Under the pieces are notes generated by a model, which did not search any database, was not told the origin of the DNA, and was given only the letters and a program-made list of their open reading frames with translations. Positions 17,339 through 25,336 of a stretch of DNA of 64,000 bases are shown in pieces. The stretch comes from HGM04593 sp045630965 (GTDB lineage Bacteria > Bacteroidota > Bacteroidia > Bacteroidales > Bacteroidaceae): NCBI GenBank assembly GCA_045630965.1, contig JAZQTU010000030.1, positions 1 to 64,000 of the forward strand, read 5' to 3'. The translations under genes and the position numbers were made by a program. The first letter of the stretch is position 1. The number at the start of each line of letters is the position of its first letter.

Positions 17339-18796
17339 TCATTTCAACGGAGCCTTTTCAAGCAAGGCAACAAGATGGCGCCACCAACGTCCAGTCGAAG
17401 CAATGTCAAGACGCTCATCGGGAGAATGCACACCACGCATTGTTGGTCCAAATGAAATCATGTCAAGGCAAGGAGCCTTTTCAAGGAACAATCCACATTC
17501 AAGACCCGCATGGATAGCCTTTATCTTAGCATCAGCCCCGAACAGTTCCTTGTATGTATCGCAAGCCACCTTAAGGATTTCCGATTTTACATTAGGTTTC
17601 CAGCCTGGATATCCACCGTTTGTAGTAACCACAGCACCACCCAGTTCAAACGCAGCACGTACAGTATCAGAAACATTGTCGCGAGCCGACTCCACAGAAC
17701 TGCGCTGACTTGCAGTGACAAGTATCTTGTTTTCAGCGACACGCTTTACCGAAGCAAGATTGCTCGATGTCTCCACCAACCCCGGCATATCAGCACTCAT
17801 TGCATATACACCATTAAACACAGCCTGCAACGAAAGCAGAAGTTTCTTTGCCGAATCACGGTCGATAGCCTTCTCTACAGCATCGGTGCTCTGCATTGTA
17901 AAACGAGCTGTAGGCTCTGTAGCAGAATATTCATTCTGAATCTCAGCCGCAAATATATTGAACTCCACACGAACAGCCTCTTTGTCTGCCGATGGCACAG
18001 CAATCACCACAGAAGCATCGCGAGGAATAGCATTATGCAGGCTACCACCGTTTATTTCACAAAGATAACAGTCGAACTTTCTTGAAACGCGGTTCAGGAA
18101 ACGTGCCATGAGTTTATTGGCATTCGCGCGTTCCTTATTTATATCATCACCCGAATGACCACCAGTGAGGCTGTTTATATCAACTTTAAGGAAGAAATAA
18201 CCACTGGGAACAGCAACCCATTCGTGAGTAAATTCCGCGTAGTTGCATACACCACCGGCACAACCGATAAACATCTCGCCCTCATCTTCAGAATCAAGGT
18301 TTACAAGAATATCTCCCTGCAAGAATTCTGATGTCAACTTTTCAGCACCAGTCAAACCTGTCTCCTCATCAATTGTAAACAGACAGTTCACCGGACCATG
18401 CTTCAGTTCCTTGTCGGCAAGTACTGCCATTGCAGCAGCTACACCTATACCATTGTCAGCACCAAGTGTGGTACCCTGCGCCTTGAGCCATTCACCATCC
18501 ACATACGTACGTATAGGATCTTTTGTAAAGTCATGTTCCACATCGGGACGTTTGTCGCATACCATATCCATATGTCCCTGCAGTATAATAGTCTTGCGGT
18601 TTTCAAAACCCGGATATGCAGGTTTCTTTATCAGGACATTTCCAACCTCGTCTGCAATGGTCTCATACCCGAGACTCTTACCGAATTCCTGAAGAAAAGC
18701 AGAAATCTGCGCCTCATTCTTTGAGCCATGAGGTATTGCACATATCTGAAAAAAATAGTCAAACACCGATTCCGGATTCAATTTAAGTTGTTTCAT
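17339..18796 (-). CDS. pepD: aminoacyl-histidine dipeptidase (M20C, PepD-type)
   Basis: Cytoplasmic metallopeptidase releasing C-terminal residues from dipeptides such as Xaa-His. The 485 residues match PepD. Motifs in order: IPHGSKNE, QGHMDMVCDK (metal-ligand His and catalytic Asp), TLGADNGIGVA (bridging Asp), TIDEETGLTGA (catalytic Glu and ligand), LDSEDEGE, and a lid domain with SLTGGHSGDDI. C-terminal AGLECGLF and HSPDE complete the site. No partner genes adjoin it. It is cytoplasmic, having no signal peptide. Confidence 0.94.
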   Translation of the reverse strand: MKQLKLNPESVFDYFFQICAIPHGSKNEAQISAFLQEFGKSLGYETIADEVGNVLIKKPAYPGFENRKTIILQGHMDMVCDKRPDVEHDFTKDPIRTYVDGEWLKAQGTTLGADNGIGVAAAMAVLADKELKHGPVNCLFTIDEETGLTGAEKLTSEFLQGDILVNLDSEDEGEMFIGCAGGVCNYAEFTHEWVAVPSGYFFLKVDINSLTGGHSGDDINKERANANKLMARFLNRVSRKFDCYLCEINGGSLHNAIPRDASVVIAVPSADKEAVRVEFNIFAAEIQNEYSATEPTARFTMQSTDAVEKAIDRDSAKKLLLSLQAVFNGVYAMSADMPGLVETSSNLASVKRVAENKILVTASQRSSVESARDNVSDTVRAAFELGGAVVTTNGGYPGWKPNVKSEILKVACDTYKELFGADAKIKAIHAGLECGLFLEKAPCLDMISFGPTMRGVHSPDERLDIASTGRWWRHLVALLEKAPLK

Positions 18797-18917
18797 ATCT
18801 ATAAAAATTTGTTAACACAGTTCCTTTAATTGTAAAAAATATTTAATTTAATCTTTTTGAGCACTCTTTTTTACATTTTTCACACAAAAGCAGAATAAAA
18901 AGTGCAGACAAAAACCT

Positions 18918-18925
18918 TATATTTG
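18918..18925 (+). promoter_or_regulatory. -7 box (TATATTTG) for the small membrane protein and OmpH operon
   Basis: Exact TAnnTTTG match 50 bp upstream of the chosen start of the small membrane protein. Confidence 0.65.
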
Positions 18926-18974
18926 CAAATAGATGCTATGCAAAAGCACGCATTATTTACTAAGTACAAATATA

Positions 18975-19196
18975 ATGGAAATGTTCAAGACTTTATTGTT
19001 TACCCTGTTAATTATTGCAATAAGCGTTACATTGCTTTCCATTACAATAATAATTAAGAAAAACGGCAAGTTCCCGAATACACACATCGGAGGTAACAGG
19101 AACATGCGCAAAAGAGGTATCAAATGCGCCCAGTCACAAGACAGGGATGCGCGCAAGGATAACCCCATGGCAGTAAAAGAGACAAATAAAAAATAA
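18975..19196 (+). CDS. small single-pass membrane protein, unknown function
   Basis: About 73 residues from MEMFKTLL. It has one N-terminal transmembrane segment (TLLFTLLIIAISVTLLSI), then a basic, polar tail with HIGGNRNMRKRGIKCAQSQD containing a single Cys. The frame opens at 18933, but the Met at 18975 (or 18981) puts the hydrophobic segment at the N terminus. It lies 8 bp before an OmpH-family lipoprotein gene under a shared promoter, so an envelope role is plausible. I recognise the general pattern from other Bacteroidales genomes but know no function. Confidence 0.65.
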   Translation: MEMFKTLLFTLLIIAISVTLLSITIIIKKNGKFPNTHIGGNRNMRKRGIKCAQSQDRDARKDNPMAVKETNKK

Positions 19197-19204
19197 AATC
19201 ATCT

Positions 19205-19810
19205 ATGAAAAATTTCAGAAAAAGCACTATTCTAACATTCTCATTAGCATCATTGCTACTTTTCACACAGTGTACCCAAAAAGAAGCTGAAGCAACAACA
19301 GGAGCTACAATATTGCAACCAACAGAAGTTGCTGCACAAAGCATAAAGATAGCTTATGTAAACCTTGACTCATTGATGAGCAAGTACAACCTCGCGCAAG
19401 ATATAAATAAAGAGATGATGCGCAAGGAGGAAGACATAAAGATGAAGCTCACAGACAAATTCAAAGACCTGCAGGCAGACCAGGCAGACTTTGAGCGTAA
19501 GTACAAGAATAACGTATATGCAACACCAGAGCGCGCACAGAGCGAGTACAACCGTCTGTTAGAGAAAGAGCAGGAAATTGCACAGCTTGAGCAGAGCCTT
19601 ACATTGGAATTTGAGAAAGAAGGTCTGGAGAAGAACCAGGCTCTCCGTGACTCTATAAACAAATTCATCAACGAGTACAACAAAGATAAAGGTTACGACT
19701 TTATCATAACAAAGCTTGGTGAGAACCTTCTATACGCAAACCCCGCATACGACATAACCAACGAGGTTGCAAATGGTCTGAACGAGCGTTACAACGCAGA
19801 GCGCAAATAA
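19205..19810 (+). CDS. OmpH/Skp-family lipoprotein
   Basis: Relative of the periplasmic chaperone Skp (OmpH), which holds unfolded outer-membrane proteins. The 201-residue product has a signal segment ending in LLLFTQC, a lipobox-like site, so unlike E. coli Skp it is probably membrane anchored. The OmpH domain starts at about residue 48 (IKIAYVNLDSLMSKYNLA) and contains a long charged coiled-coil (about 70-150) before the C-terminal beta strand (DFIITKLGENLLYANPAYDIT). Second gene of a two-gene operon ending at the terminator 19827-19860. Confidence 0.85.
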   Translation: MKNFRKSTILTFSLASLLLFTQCTQKEAEATTGATILQPTEVAAQSIKIAYVNLDSLMSKYNLAQDINKEMMRKEEDIKMKLTDKFKDLQADQADFERKYKNNVYATPERAQSEYNRLLEKEQEIAQLEQSLTLEFEKEGLEKNQALRDSINKFINEYNKDKGYDFIITKLGENLLYANPAYDITNEVANGLNERYNAERK

Positions 19811-19826
19811 CAGTAAATACATATCA

Positions 19827-19860
19827 TTAAAAAAGCCGAGCAAATGCTCGGCTTTTTTAA
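19827..19860. terminator. bidirectional terminator between ompH-like gene and aspA
   Basis: Perfect 16-bp inverted repeat (19827-19842 and 19845-19860) with GCCGAGCA core, an A-run before and a T-run after. It ends 5 bp before the aspA stop on the other strand. Confidence 0.88.
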
Positions 19861-19865
19861 TGATA

Positions 19866-21284
19866 TTATCTATATCTCTTTGTTGGCATCTTATGCGGAG
19901 AGATCATATTTTCCGGACGCAACAACTCATCGAGTTCCTCTTTTGAGAGAAGTCCCTCTTCAAGAACAAGATCGTACACGCTCTTGTTCTCCTTCAAGGC
20001 ACGCTTTGCAATCTTTGCACTGTTCTCGTAACCAAGAACAGGATTCAAAGCCGTAACAATACCGATGCTACCCATAACAAGTTCCTTGCAATGACCCTCA
20101 TTCGCTGTTATGCCGTCAACGCACAACACACGCAGGCGTGTCATACCGCGCAACAACATACGTATAGAAGATATAATGGCATGAACCATAACAGGTTCCA
20201 TAACATTGAGCTGAAGCTGGCCGGCCTCCGCTGCAAAAGTCACAGTAAGATCATTACCGATTACGCGGAAACAGATTTGGTTAACTACCTCAGGAATAAC
20301 AGGGTTAACCTTACCCGGCATTATACTTGAACCCGGTTGCATAGGTGGAAGATTTATCTCGTTCAATCCACAGCGTGGACCGCTTGAAAGCAAACGCAAG
20401 TCGTTACATATTTTAGACAACTTCACAGCCAAACGCTTCAATGCCGAAGAGTACATAACCGATGAACCCGCATCGGGAGTAGCCTCAACAAGATTACCGG
20501 CAAGCACGAACGGTTTACCGGAGATTACACGCAAAGCATCAACACATGCCTGCGCATAACCTGGTTCGGTATTGATACCAGTACCGATAGCTGTAGCACC
20601 CATATTCACCTCAAGGAAGAGTCGGGCCATTTCATTCAAGCGGCTCACCTCCTCGTCAAGAGTAACAGCAAACGCCTCGAACTCTTGACCGAGAGTCATT
20701 GGCACAGCATCCTGCAACTGAGTACGTCCCATTTTTATAATCTTGTCAAACTCCTTACCCTTTGCACGGAATGCCTCGATAAGACGTTTTAATTCACGGA
20801 CAAGATCCTCATTGTGGAGAATAAAGCACAATTTGAACGAAGTCGGATAGGCATCGTTGGTAGATTGTGACAAGTTGACATGGTCATTTGGATGACAATA
20901 CTGATATTCACCCTTATTATGTCCAAGTATCTCAAGAGCGCGGTTGGCAACCACCTCATTAATATTCATATTTGTCGATGTTCCGGCACCACCCTGTATA
21001 AGATCAACAGGGAACTGGTCAACCAAAGCACCCTCCATTATCTCTTCACATGCCTTTTTTATGGCAGTACCAATCTCCTCGTCAAGCGTACCAAGCGAAA
21101 TATTAGCATGAGCAGCAGCCCACTTCACCATAGCCAACGCCTTTACATAGTAAGGGTGGTCACTGATAGTAATACCACTGATATCCTTGAAATTAACCAT
21201 TGCCCTCAAGGTCTGCGCGCCATAATAAGCATCTGCAGGGACCTGAATCTCACCTAATGAATCATGTTCAAGACGTGTTTTCAT
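19866..21284 (-). CDS. aspA: aspartate ammonia-lyase
   Basis: Cytoplasmic tetrameric enzyme reversibly splitting aspartate to fumarate and ammonia; in Bacteroidota it supplies fumarate for anaerobic respiration. The 472 residues carry the fumarase/aspartase signature GSSIMPGKVNP, plus GTSTNMNINEV, HPNDHVNLSQSTND and GRTQLQDAVPMTLGQE. Length and the start EHDSLGEIQVP favour aspartase over fumarase C. Single gene with no co-directional neighbour close by. Confidence 0.94.
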   Translation of the reverse strand: MKTRLEHDSLGEIQVPADAYYGAQTLRAMVNFKDISGITISDHPYYVKALAMVKWAAAHANISLGTLDEEIGTAIKKACEEIMEGALVDQFPVDLIQGGAGTSTNMNINEVVANRALEILGHNKGEYQYCHPNDHVNLSQSTNDAYPTSFKLCFILHNEDLVRELKRLIEAFRAKGKEFDKIIKMGRTQLQDAVPMTLGQEFEAFAVTLDEEVSRLNEMARLFLEVNMGATAIGTGINTEPGYAQACVDALRVISGKPFVLAGNLVEATPDAGSSVMYSSALKRLAVKLSKICNDLRLLSSGPRCGLNEINLPPMQPGSSIMPGKVNPVIPEVVNQICFRVIGNDLTVTFAAEAGQLQLNVMEPVMVHAIISSIRMLLRGMTRLRVLCVDGITANEGHCKELVMGSIGIVTALNPVLGYENSAKIAKRALKENKSVYDLVLEEGLLSKEELDELLRPENMISPHKMPTKRYR

Positions 21285-21553
21285 GATACAAAAAATTATA
21301 TTGTTCTTCTATTATATTAAATGGAATAAATACACTATTGTTTCCACAAGGGAGACAAATTCACTGCGAATATACTTATTAATTATTGTACGTGCGCAAG
21401 AAAAAGAGATAATTTTACAAAAAGTTCAATTATAAGAAAAACCACCACCATTAATGGACAAAAATTGACCGACAAAAATGCTGATACAACGCAGTTACAG
21501 GCAAGTGGCTATATATAGCAAAAAAAAGAGAACTCTGTTGAGTTCTCCTTGAG

Positions 21554-21625
21554 TAGCGGGGGAAGGGATCGAACCTCCGGCCTTTGGGTTATGAGCCCAA
21601 CGAGCTACCACTGCTCCACCCCGCG
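21554..21625 (-). tRNA. initiator tRNA-fMet (CAT anticodon)
   Basis: 72 nt on the minus strand with the anticodon arm TTGGG-CTCATAA-CCCAA. Initiator hallmarks are visible: three consecutive G-C pairs at the base of the anticodon loop, no Watson-Crick pair at 1:72 (C and U), and A11:U24 in the D stem. CCA is not encoded. A solitary gene with promoter TACCTTTG at 21647-21654. Confidence 0.93.
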
Positions 21626-21646
21626 ATGCGGTTTTCAAAACTGATG

Positions 21647-21654
21647 CAAAGGTA
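21647..21654 (-). promoter_or_regulatory. -7 box (TACCTTTG) for tRNA-fMet
   Basis: Minus-strand TACCTTTG 21 bp upstream of the tRNA 5' end, identical to the octamer in front of the tRNA-Ser/Glu operon. Confidence 0.7.
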
Positions 21655-21746
21655 ATACCTTTTTCGTTACGCTCCAAATTATAACACAACTTTTTTTCGA
21701 AAAAGTTTCAAAAAAAGCCACAACTGCAAGTTTTTTTCAGCGACCG

Positions 21747-21770
21747 ATTATTGCACAAATGTGCAATAAT
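21747..21770. promoter_or_regulatory. palindrome at the tetR promoter, candidate TetR operator
   Basis: Perfect inverted repeat with 10-bp arms (ATTATTGCAC, 4-bp spacer, GTGCAATAAT). It lies directly upstream of the -7 box at 21774-21781 and covers the expected -33 region. Size and place fit a TetR-family dimer site for autorepression; this is inference from position and symmetry. Confidence 0.6.
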
Positions 21771-21773
21771 GTG

Positions 21774-21781
21774 TAATTTTG
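21774..21781 (+). promoter_or_regulatory. -7 box (TAATTTTG) for tetR
   Basis: TAATTTTG fits TAnnTTTG, 24 bp before the tetR ATG and 4 bp after the palindrome. Confidence 0.65.
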
Positions 21782-21804
21782 CATCATAAAACAAAATAGA
21801 ATAA

Positions 21805-22404
21805 ATGACTACAACAGATACCAAAGAACTACTTATCAAGGTTGCCAGAAAACTGTTTGCACAACAGGGCATCGGCAACATCACGATGAACGACATTGCA
21901 AAAGCAGCCAACAAGAGCCGAAGAACTGTCTACACATATTTTCAGAGCAAAGAAGAGCTCCTTGAAGCATCCATTGAAATGGAGGTAAAAAAGATATCCA
22001 ATGCAATGACCAAAGTAGCGGTATCAGACCTGTCTCCCGACAAGAAAATCATCAAGCTCATATTCGTACGCCTTCAACTGACACGCAGTATCATACAACG
22101 CAACAGTTGCCTGCATTCCGACTACATAGTTATTGTAGAACACATACGCAAGAGTTTCGACGCAAAGGAAATAGCCATATTCCGACATATAATTTCCGAA
22201 GGCCGACAAAAAGGACTGTTCAACACCGAAAGCCCCGACCTTGCAGCCCGTTTCCTACACTTTTGCCTTAAAGGAATAGAAATGCCATTCATCAACGGCA
22301 TGGTAAGCAAGAACAACGACGAGAAATTTGTCTACCACTTCACCGAAAAAGTCATACTCAGCGCCCTCGGCTATACAGGAACACTTAACAGCATACAACA
22401 ATGA
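21805..22404 (+). CDS. TetR/AcrR-family transcriptional regulator
   Basis: 199 residues. The N-terminal helix-turn-helix is canonical: AQQGIGNITMNDIAKAANKSRRTVYTYFQSKEELL reads across residues about 15-55 as helix 1-4 of TetR regulators. The C-terminal ligand and dimer domain (from about 60) is not assignable to an inducer class. Its stop overlaps the ATG of a pseudouridine synthase gene (ATGA), so the two are translationally coupled. The palindrome at 21747-21770 over its own promoter suggests autorepression. No efflux pump or enzyme of the usual TetR targets adjoins. Confidence 0.9.
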   Translation: MTTTDTKELLIKVARKLFAQQGIGNITMNDIAKAANKSRRTVYTYFQSKEELLEASIEMEVKKISNAMTKVAVSDLSPDKKIIKLIFVRLQLTRSIIQRNSCLHSDYIVIVEHIRKSFDAKEIAIFRHIISEGRQKGLFNTESPDLAARFLHFCLKGIEMPFINGMVSKNNDEKFVYHFTEKVILSALGYTGTLNSIQQ

Positions 22405-23069
22405 ACGTACTATACGAAGACAACCACATAATTATCATAAACAAAAGAGCTGGCGAAATTGTACAAGGTGACAAGACCGGTGACAAATCGCTGTGCGACA
22501 CCATGAAGACATTCCTCAAGGAGAAATACGCAAAGCCGGGAAATGTCTTTGTTGGACTCCCCCACCGACTCGACCGCCCCGTAAGTGGCGTTGTGGTTTT
22601 CGCAAAGACGAGCAAGGCTCTTGAAAGACTCAACACCATGTTTCGCGACGGTGCAGTAAAAAAAATATATTGGGCAATCACAAAGGAGTGCCCCAACCCC
22701 GCCGCAGGCGAGATAAACAGTTGGATACTGCGCAACGAAAAGATGAACAAAAGTTTCTCATACCCCAAAGAGGTTAAAGGCAGCAAAAACGCACTACTTT
22801 ACTACCGCCTGATATCAGCATCACAGAACTACAACCTTATAGAAGTAGAACTCAAGACCGGCCGCCACCACCAGATACGCTGCCAGCTATCATCAATAGG
22901 ATGCCCCATTAAGGGAGACCTAAAGTACGGCTCAAAACGCTCAAACCCCGACGGTAGCATATCACTCCACGCACGTTACATAGAATTCGTACACCCGGTA
23001 TCAAAAGAACTCATACAGATTACAGCCCCTGTACCACAGGACAAATTATGGCAAAGCTTTGAGAAATAA
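22401..23069 (+). CDS. RluA-family pseudouridine synthase
   Basis: Cytoplasmic RNA-modifying enzyme converting uridine to pseudouridine. 222 residues without an S4 domain, typical of short RluA-family members. Visible: NVLYEDNHIIIINKRAGEIVQGD, the catalytic HRLDRPVSGVVVFAKT with the active-site Asp, KIYWAI, and the substrate-side LKTGRHHQIRCQLSSIGCPI. Whether the target is rRNA or tRNA cannot be told. Overlaps tetR by 4 bp, an unusual pairing for a housekeeping RNA enzyme. Confidence 0.9.
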   Translation: MNVLYEDNHIIIINKRAGEIVQGDKTGDKSLCDTMKTFLKEKYAKPGNVFVGLPHRLDRPVSGVVVFAKTSKALERLNTMFRDGAVKKIYWAITKECPNPAAGEINSWILRNEKMNKSFSYPKEVKGSKNALLYYRLISASQNYNLIEVELKTGRHHQIRCQLSSIGCPIKGDLKYGSKRSNPDGSISLHARYIEFVHPVSKELIQITAPVPQDKLWQSFEK

Positions 23070-23085
23070 GGTTATAAGAAACAGA

Positions 23086-23114
23086 AAAAGCGAGAAACAT
23101 TGTTTCTCGCTTTT
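23086..23114. terminator. bidirectional terminator after the pseudouridine synthase and tRNA-Asn genes
   Basis: 13-bp inverted repeat (23086-23098 and 23102-23114) with a GCGAGAAAC core, flanked by A-run and T-run, so it can end transcription from both sides. Confidence 0.8.
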
Positions 23115-23118
23115 CTTG

Positions 23119-23192
23119 CTCTTCAGGTAGGACTTGAACCTACGACCCCCTGATTAACAGTCAGGTGCTCTAACCGACTGAGCTACTGAAGA
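23119..23192 (-). tRNA. tRNA-Asn (GTT anticodon), copy 1
   Basis: 74 nt, anticodon arm CCTGA-CTGTTAA-TCAGG (GTT), acceptor TCTTCAG/CTGAAGA, G discriminator. Last of three identical tandem copies read leftward. Confidence 0.96.
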
Positions 23193-23232
23193 ATGTTGGA
23201 GTTTTATTAAAAAGCGAGTCTCCTCTCGCTTG

Positions 23233-23306
23233 CTCTTCAGGTAGGACTTGAACCTACGACCCCCTGATTAACAGTCAGGTGCTCTAACCGACTGAGCTAC
23301 TGAAGA
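23233..23306 (-). tRNA. tRNA-Asn (GTT anticodon), copy 2
   Basis: Identical to its neighbours. Unit length is about 115 bp including a near-identical spacer that carries a small GCGAG/CTCGC hairpin. Confidence 0.96.
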
Positions 23307-23347
23307 ATATTGGAGTTTCATTAAAAAAGCGAGTCTCCTCTCGCTTG

Positions 23348-23421
23348 CTCTTCAGGTAGGACTTGAACCTACGACCCCCTGATTAACAGTCAGGTGCTCT
23401 AACCGACTGAGCTACTGAAGA
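23348..23421 (-). tRNA. tRNA-Asn (GTT anticodon), copy 3
   Basis: Identical to copies 1 and 2. First of the array, 30 bp downstream of the promoter at 23451-23458. Confidence 0.96.
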
Positions 23422-23450
23422 ATTTTTATATCGTTTGTCGTTTGACGGTG

Positions 23451-23458
23451 CAAAAGTA
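23451..23458 (-). promoter_or_regulatory. -7 box (TACTTTTG) for the tRNA-Asn array
   Basis: Minus-strand TACTTTTG upstream of the first tRNA-Asn copy. Confidence 0.65.
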
Positions 23459-23592
23459 GTACATCCTTTTTTCACATGCAAATTTTTCGTATATTTTTTA
23501 CGCCAATGAGCAAAAAAATACGTTTCAAAACTTTTTTCGGTAAAAAAACATAAAAAATAAGGCTGTATATATATAATAAGAATACAAAAGAG

Positions 23593-23600
23593 TAACTTCG
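23593..23600 (+). promoter_or_regulatory. -7 box (TAACTTCG) for the S41 protease, overlapped by a palindrome
   Basis: TAACTTCG lies 67 bp before the protease start. Seven of its bases form one arm of AACTTCG-CAGAA-CGAAGTT (23594-23612), whose centre falls near the expected transcription start. Confidence 0.55.
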
Positions 23601-23620
23601 CAGAACGAAGTTTCTTTTAA

Positions 23621-23641
23621 CGTTGTTAAAATGAAACAACG
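23621..23641 (+). repeat. inverted repeat in the S41 protease leader
   Basis: Perfect 7-bp arms CGTTGTT/AACAACG with a 7-nt spacer, in the 5' leader 27 bp before the start codon. Could be an RNA hairpin or a protein site. Confidence 0.45.
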
Positions 23642-23667
23642 CCAATCTATAAAACAAAAAGATACCC

Positions 23668-25326
23668 ATGAACAGTAAATACAGAATACTAATATTGGCT
23701 ATATTTTCCTTTTGCCTAATAACAACAGCCAATGCCGATGACAAGCACCGCTTGCACCTCGCACGCCAGCTGTCGATATACAACAGCATTGTAAAAGAAC
23801 TAAACCTCTTTTACGTTGATAGTATCATGCCCGAAAAGATGATAAACAAGAGCATCGATGCCATGCTCCGCAACCTTGATCCCTACACAGTCTACTACCC
23901 TGAAGACAAGAACGAGGAACTGAAGATGATGACAACAGGTAAGTATGCTGGAATTGGTTCTGTCATACGTTACCACACCGACAAGAAAACAACCGTAATT
24001 GCCGAGCCATACGAAGGCATGCCGGCGTACAAAGCCGGATTGAGAGCTGGTGACCTCATACTCTCTGTCAATGGTACCGACGTAAAGGAAATGAGCACCG
24101 ACAGCGTAAGCGACCTGTTGCGCGGCGAGCCTGGCACGTCGCTCACGCTGGAGATTGAACGCCCCGGAAGAAAAGGCAAGATGAATATCACTCTTGAGAG
24201 AGCTAGTATTGCCCTACCCCCTATCGCCTACTACGGTATACAGAACGGAGATGCGGGATACATACTTCTTGAAAGCTTCACCGACGACTGCGCCAAGAAG
24301 ATGCGCCGTTCCATAATGGAATTGAAAAAGCAGGGTGCAAAATCGTTCATAATTGACCTACGCGGCAATGGAGGCGGGCTACTGAACGAAGCTGTAGAGA
24401 TAGTAAACCTGTTCGTCCCAAGAGGAAAGACCATTGTCACCACCAAAGGCAAAACGAAACAGTCAAACGAAACATACAAGACAAAAAACGAACCAATTGA
24501 CACTATTTCACCCATAACCGTTCTCGTCGATGGACAGACAGCATCGGCTTCAGAGATTGTAGCAGGCTCATTGCAAGACCTTGACAGAGCTGTAATCATA
24601 GGTTCACGCACATTCGGCAAAGGACTTGTACAGAGTACACGCCCGGTAAGCTACGGAGGACATCTCAAGCTTACAACAGCCAAGTACTACATTCCTAGCG
24701 GACGATGCGTACAGGCACTTGACTATTCACACATGATTGACGACGGACGTTCAAGCCGACTTCCCGACAGCCTGACCAATGTATTCTACACTGCTGCAGG
24801 ACGTGAAGTTCGTGATGGTGGCGGCATACGCCCCGACGTAGAGCCAAAGTCAGAGGAACTGTCAACCCTACTCTACTATCTTATACAGGACATGGCGATA
24901 TTCGACTTTGCAACCGAATTCAAATTGAAGAATAAAGAAATAGCCGGAGCTGACAACTTTGTTATAAGCGACGAGACATATGCGAACTTCTGCGAATACC
25001 TCAAAAAGAGAGGTTTTACATACGACCTACAGAGCGCGAAGGCACTCAAGGAGCTAAAGAAACTCATTGAATTCGAAGGCTTTACAGCTATAACAAAAGA
25101 GGAGATCGAGGCATTGGAAAAGAAGTTGCACGCCAATCTCGACCACTCACTCAACCACTTCAGCAAGGATGTAAAAGACCTCATTGCCGACGAGATAATC
25201 AAACGCTACTACGGTAGAGAGGGAGAGATTATTTACAGCCTCCGCCAAGACACAGACCTGAAAGAAGCATACGCCATTCTAAAGGACAACGGGCGCTACA
25301 AGAAGATACTGTCGCCTGTGAAATAA
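23668..25326 (+). CDS. S41-family C-terminal processing protease
   Basis: Periplasmic serine protease of the CtpA/Tsp family, which trims or degrades envelope proteins from the C terminus. The 552 residues comprise a signal peptide (about 1-23), an N-terminal helical segment with NLDPYTVYY, a PDZ domain (about 90-170, GIGSVIRYH to LTLEIERPGR), and the protease core. The core includes YILLESFTDDCAKKM, IDLRGNGGG, GQTASASEIVAGSLQD (nucleophile Ser in ASASE) and GSRTFGKGLVQ (general-base Lys). About 130 C-terminal residues form a helical extension. Promoter and leader contain two palindromes, hinting at regulation. Confidence 0.93.
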   Translation: MNSKYRILILAIFSFCLITTANADDKHRLHLARQLSIYNSIVKELNLFYVDSIMPEKMINKSIDAMLRNLDPYTVYYPEDKNEELKMMTTGKYAGIGSVIRYHTDKKTTVIAEPYEGMPAYKAGLRAGDLILSVNGTDVKEMSTDSVSDLLRGEPGTSLTLEIERPGRKGKMNITLERASIALPPIAYYGIQNGDAGYILLESFTDDCAKKMRRSIMELKKQGAKSFIIDLRGNGGGLLNEAVEIVNLFVPRGKTIVTTKGKTKQSNETYKTKNEPIDTISPITVLVDGQTASASEIVAGSLQDLDRAVIIGSRTFGKGLVQSTRPVSYGGHLKLTTAKYYIPSGRCVQALDYSHMIDDGRSSRLPDSLTNVFYTAAGREVRDGGGIRPDVEPKSEELSTLLYYLIQDMAIFDFATEFKLKNKEIAGADNFVISDETYANFCEYLKKRGFTYDLQSAKALKELKKLIEFEGFTAITKEEIEALEKKLHANLDHSLNHFSKDVKDLIADEIIKRYYGREGEIIYSLRQDTDLKEAYAILKDNGRYKKILSPVK

Positions 25327-25336
25327 GCACACTATT

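Larger units (their letters stand above)
23119..23421 (-). repeat. tandem array of three tRNA-Asn units
   Basis: Three units of 114-115 bp: identical tRNAs separated by 40-41-bp spacers that differ at only a few bases. Each spacer contains the inverted repeat AAGCGAG/CTCGCTT (23212-23231 and 23327-23346), probably a processing or weak termination hairpin. Tandem structure suggests recent duplication by unequal recombination. Confidence 0.9.

Noticed and set aside
21805..22404. TetR gene as a drug-resistance regulator.
   Set aside because: No efflux pump, modifying enzyme or membrane transporter lies nearby; the only coupled gene is a pseudouridine synthase.
23119..23421. Regularly spaced repeats resembling a CRISPR array.
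   Set aside because: The repeated units fold as tRNA-Asn cloverleaves and the spacers are near-identical, unlike CRISPR spacers.
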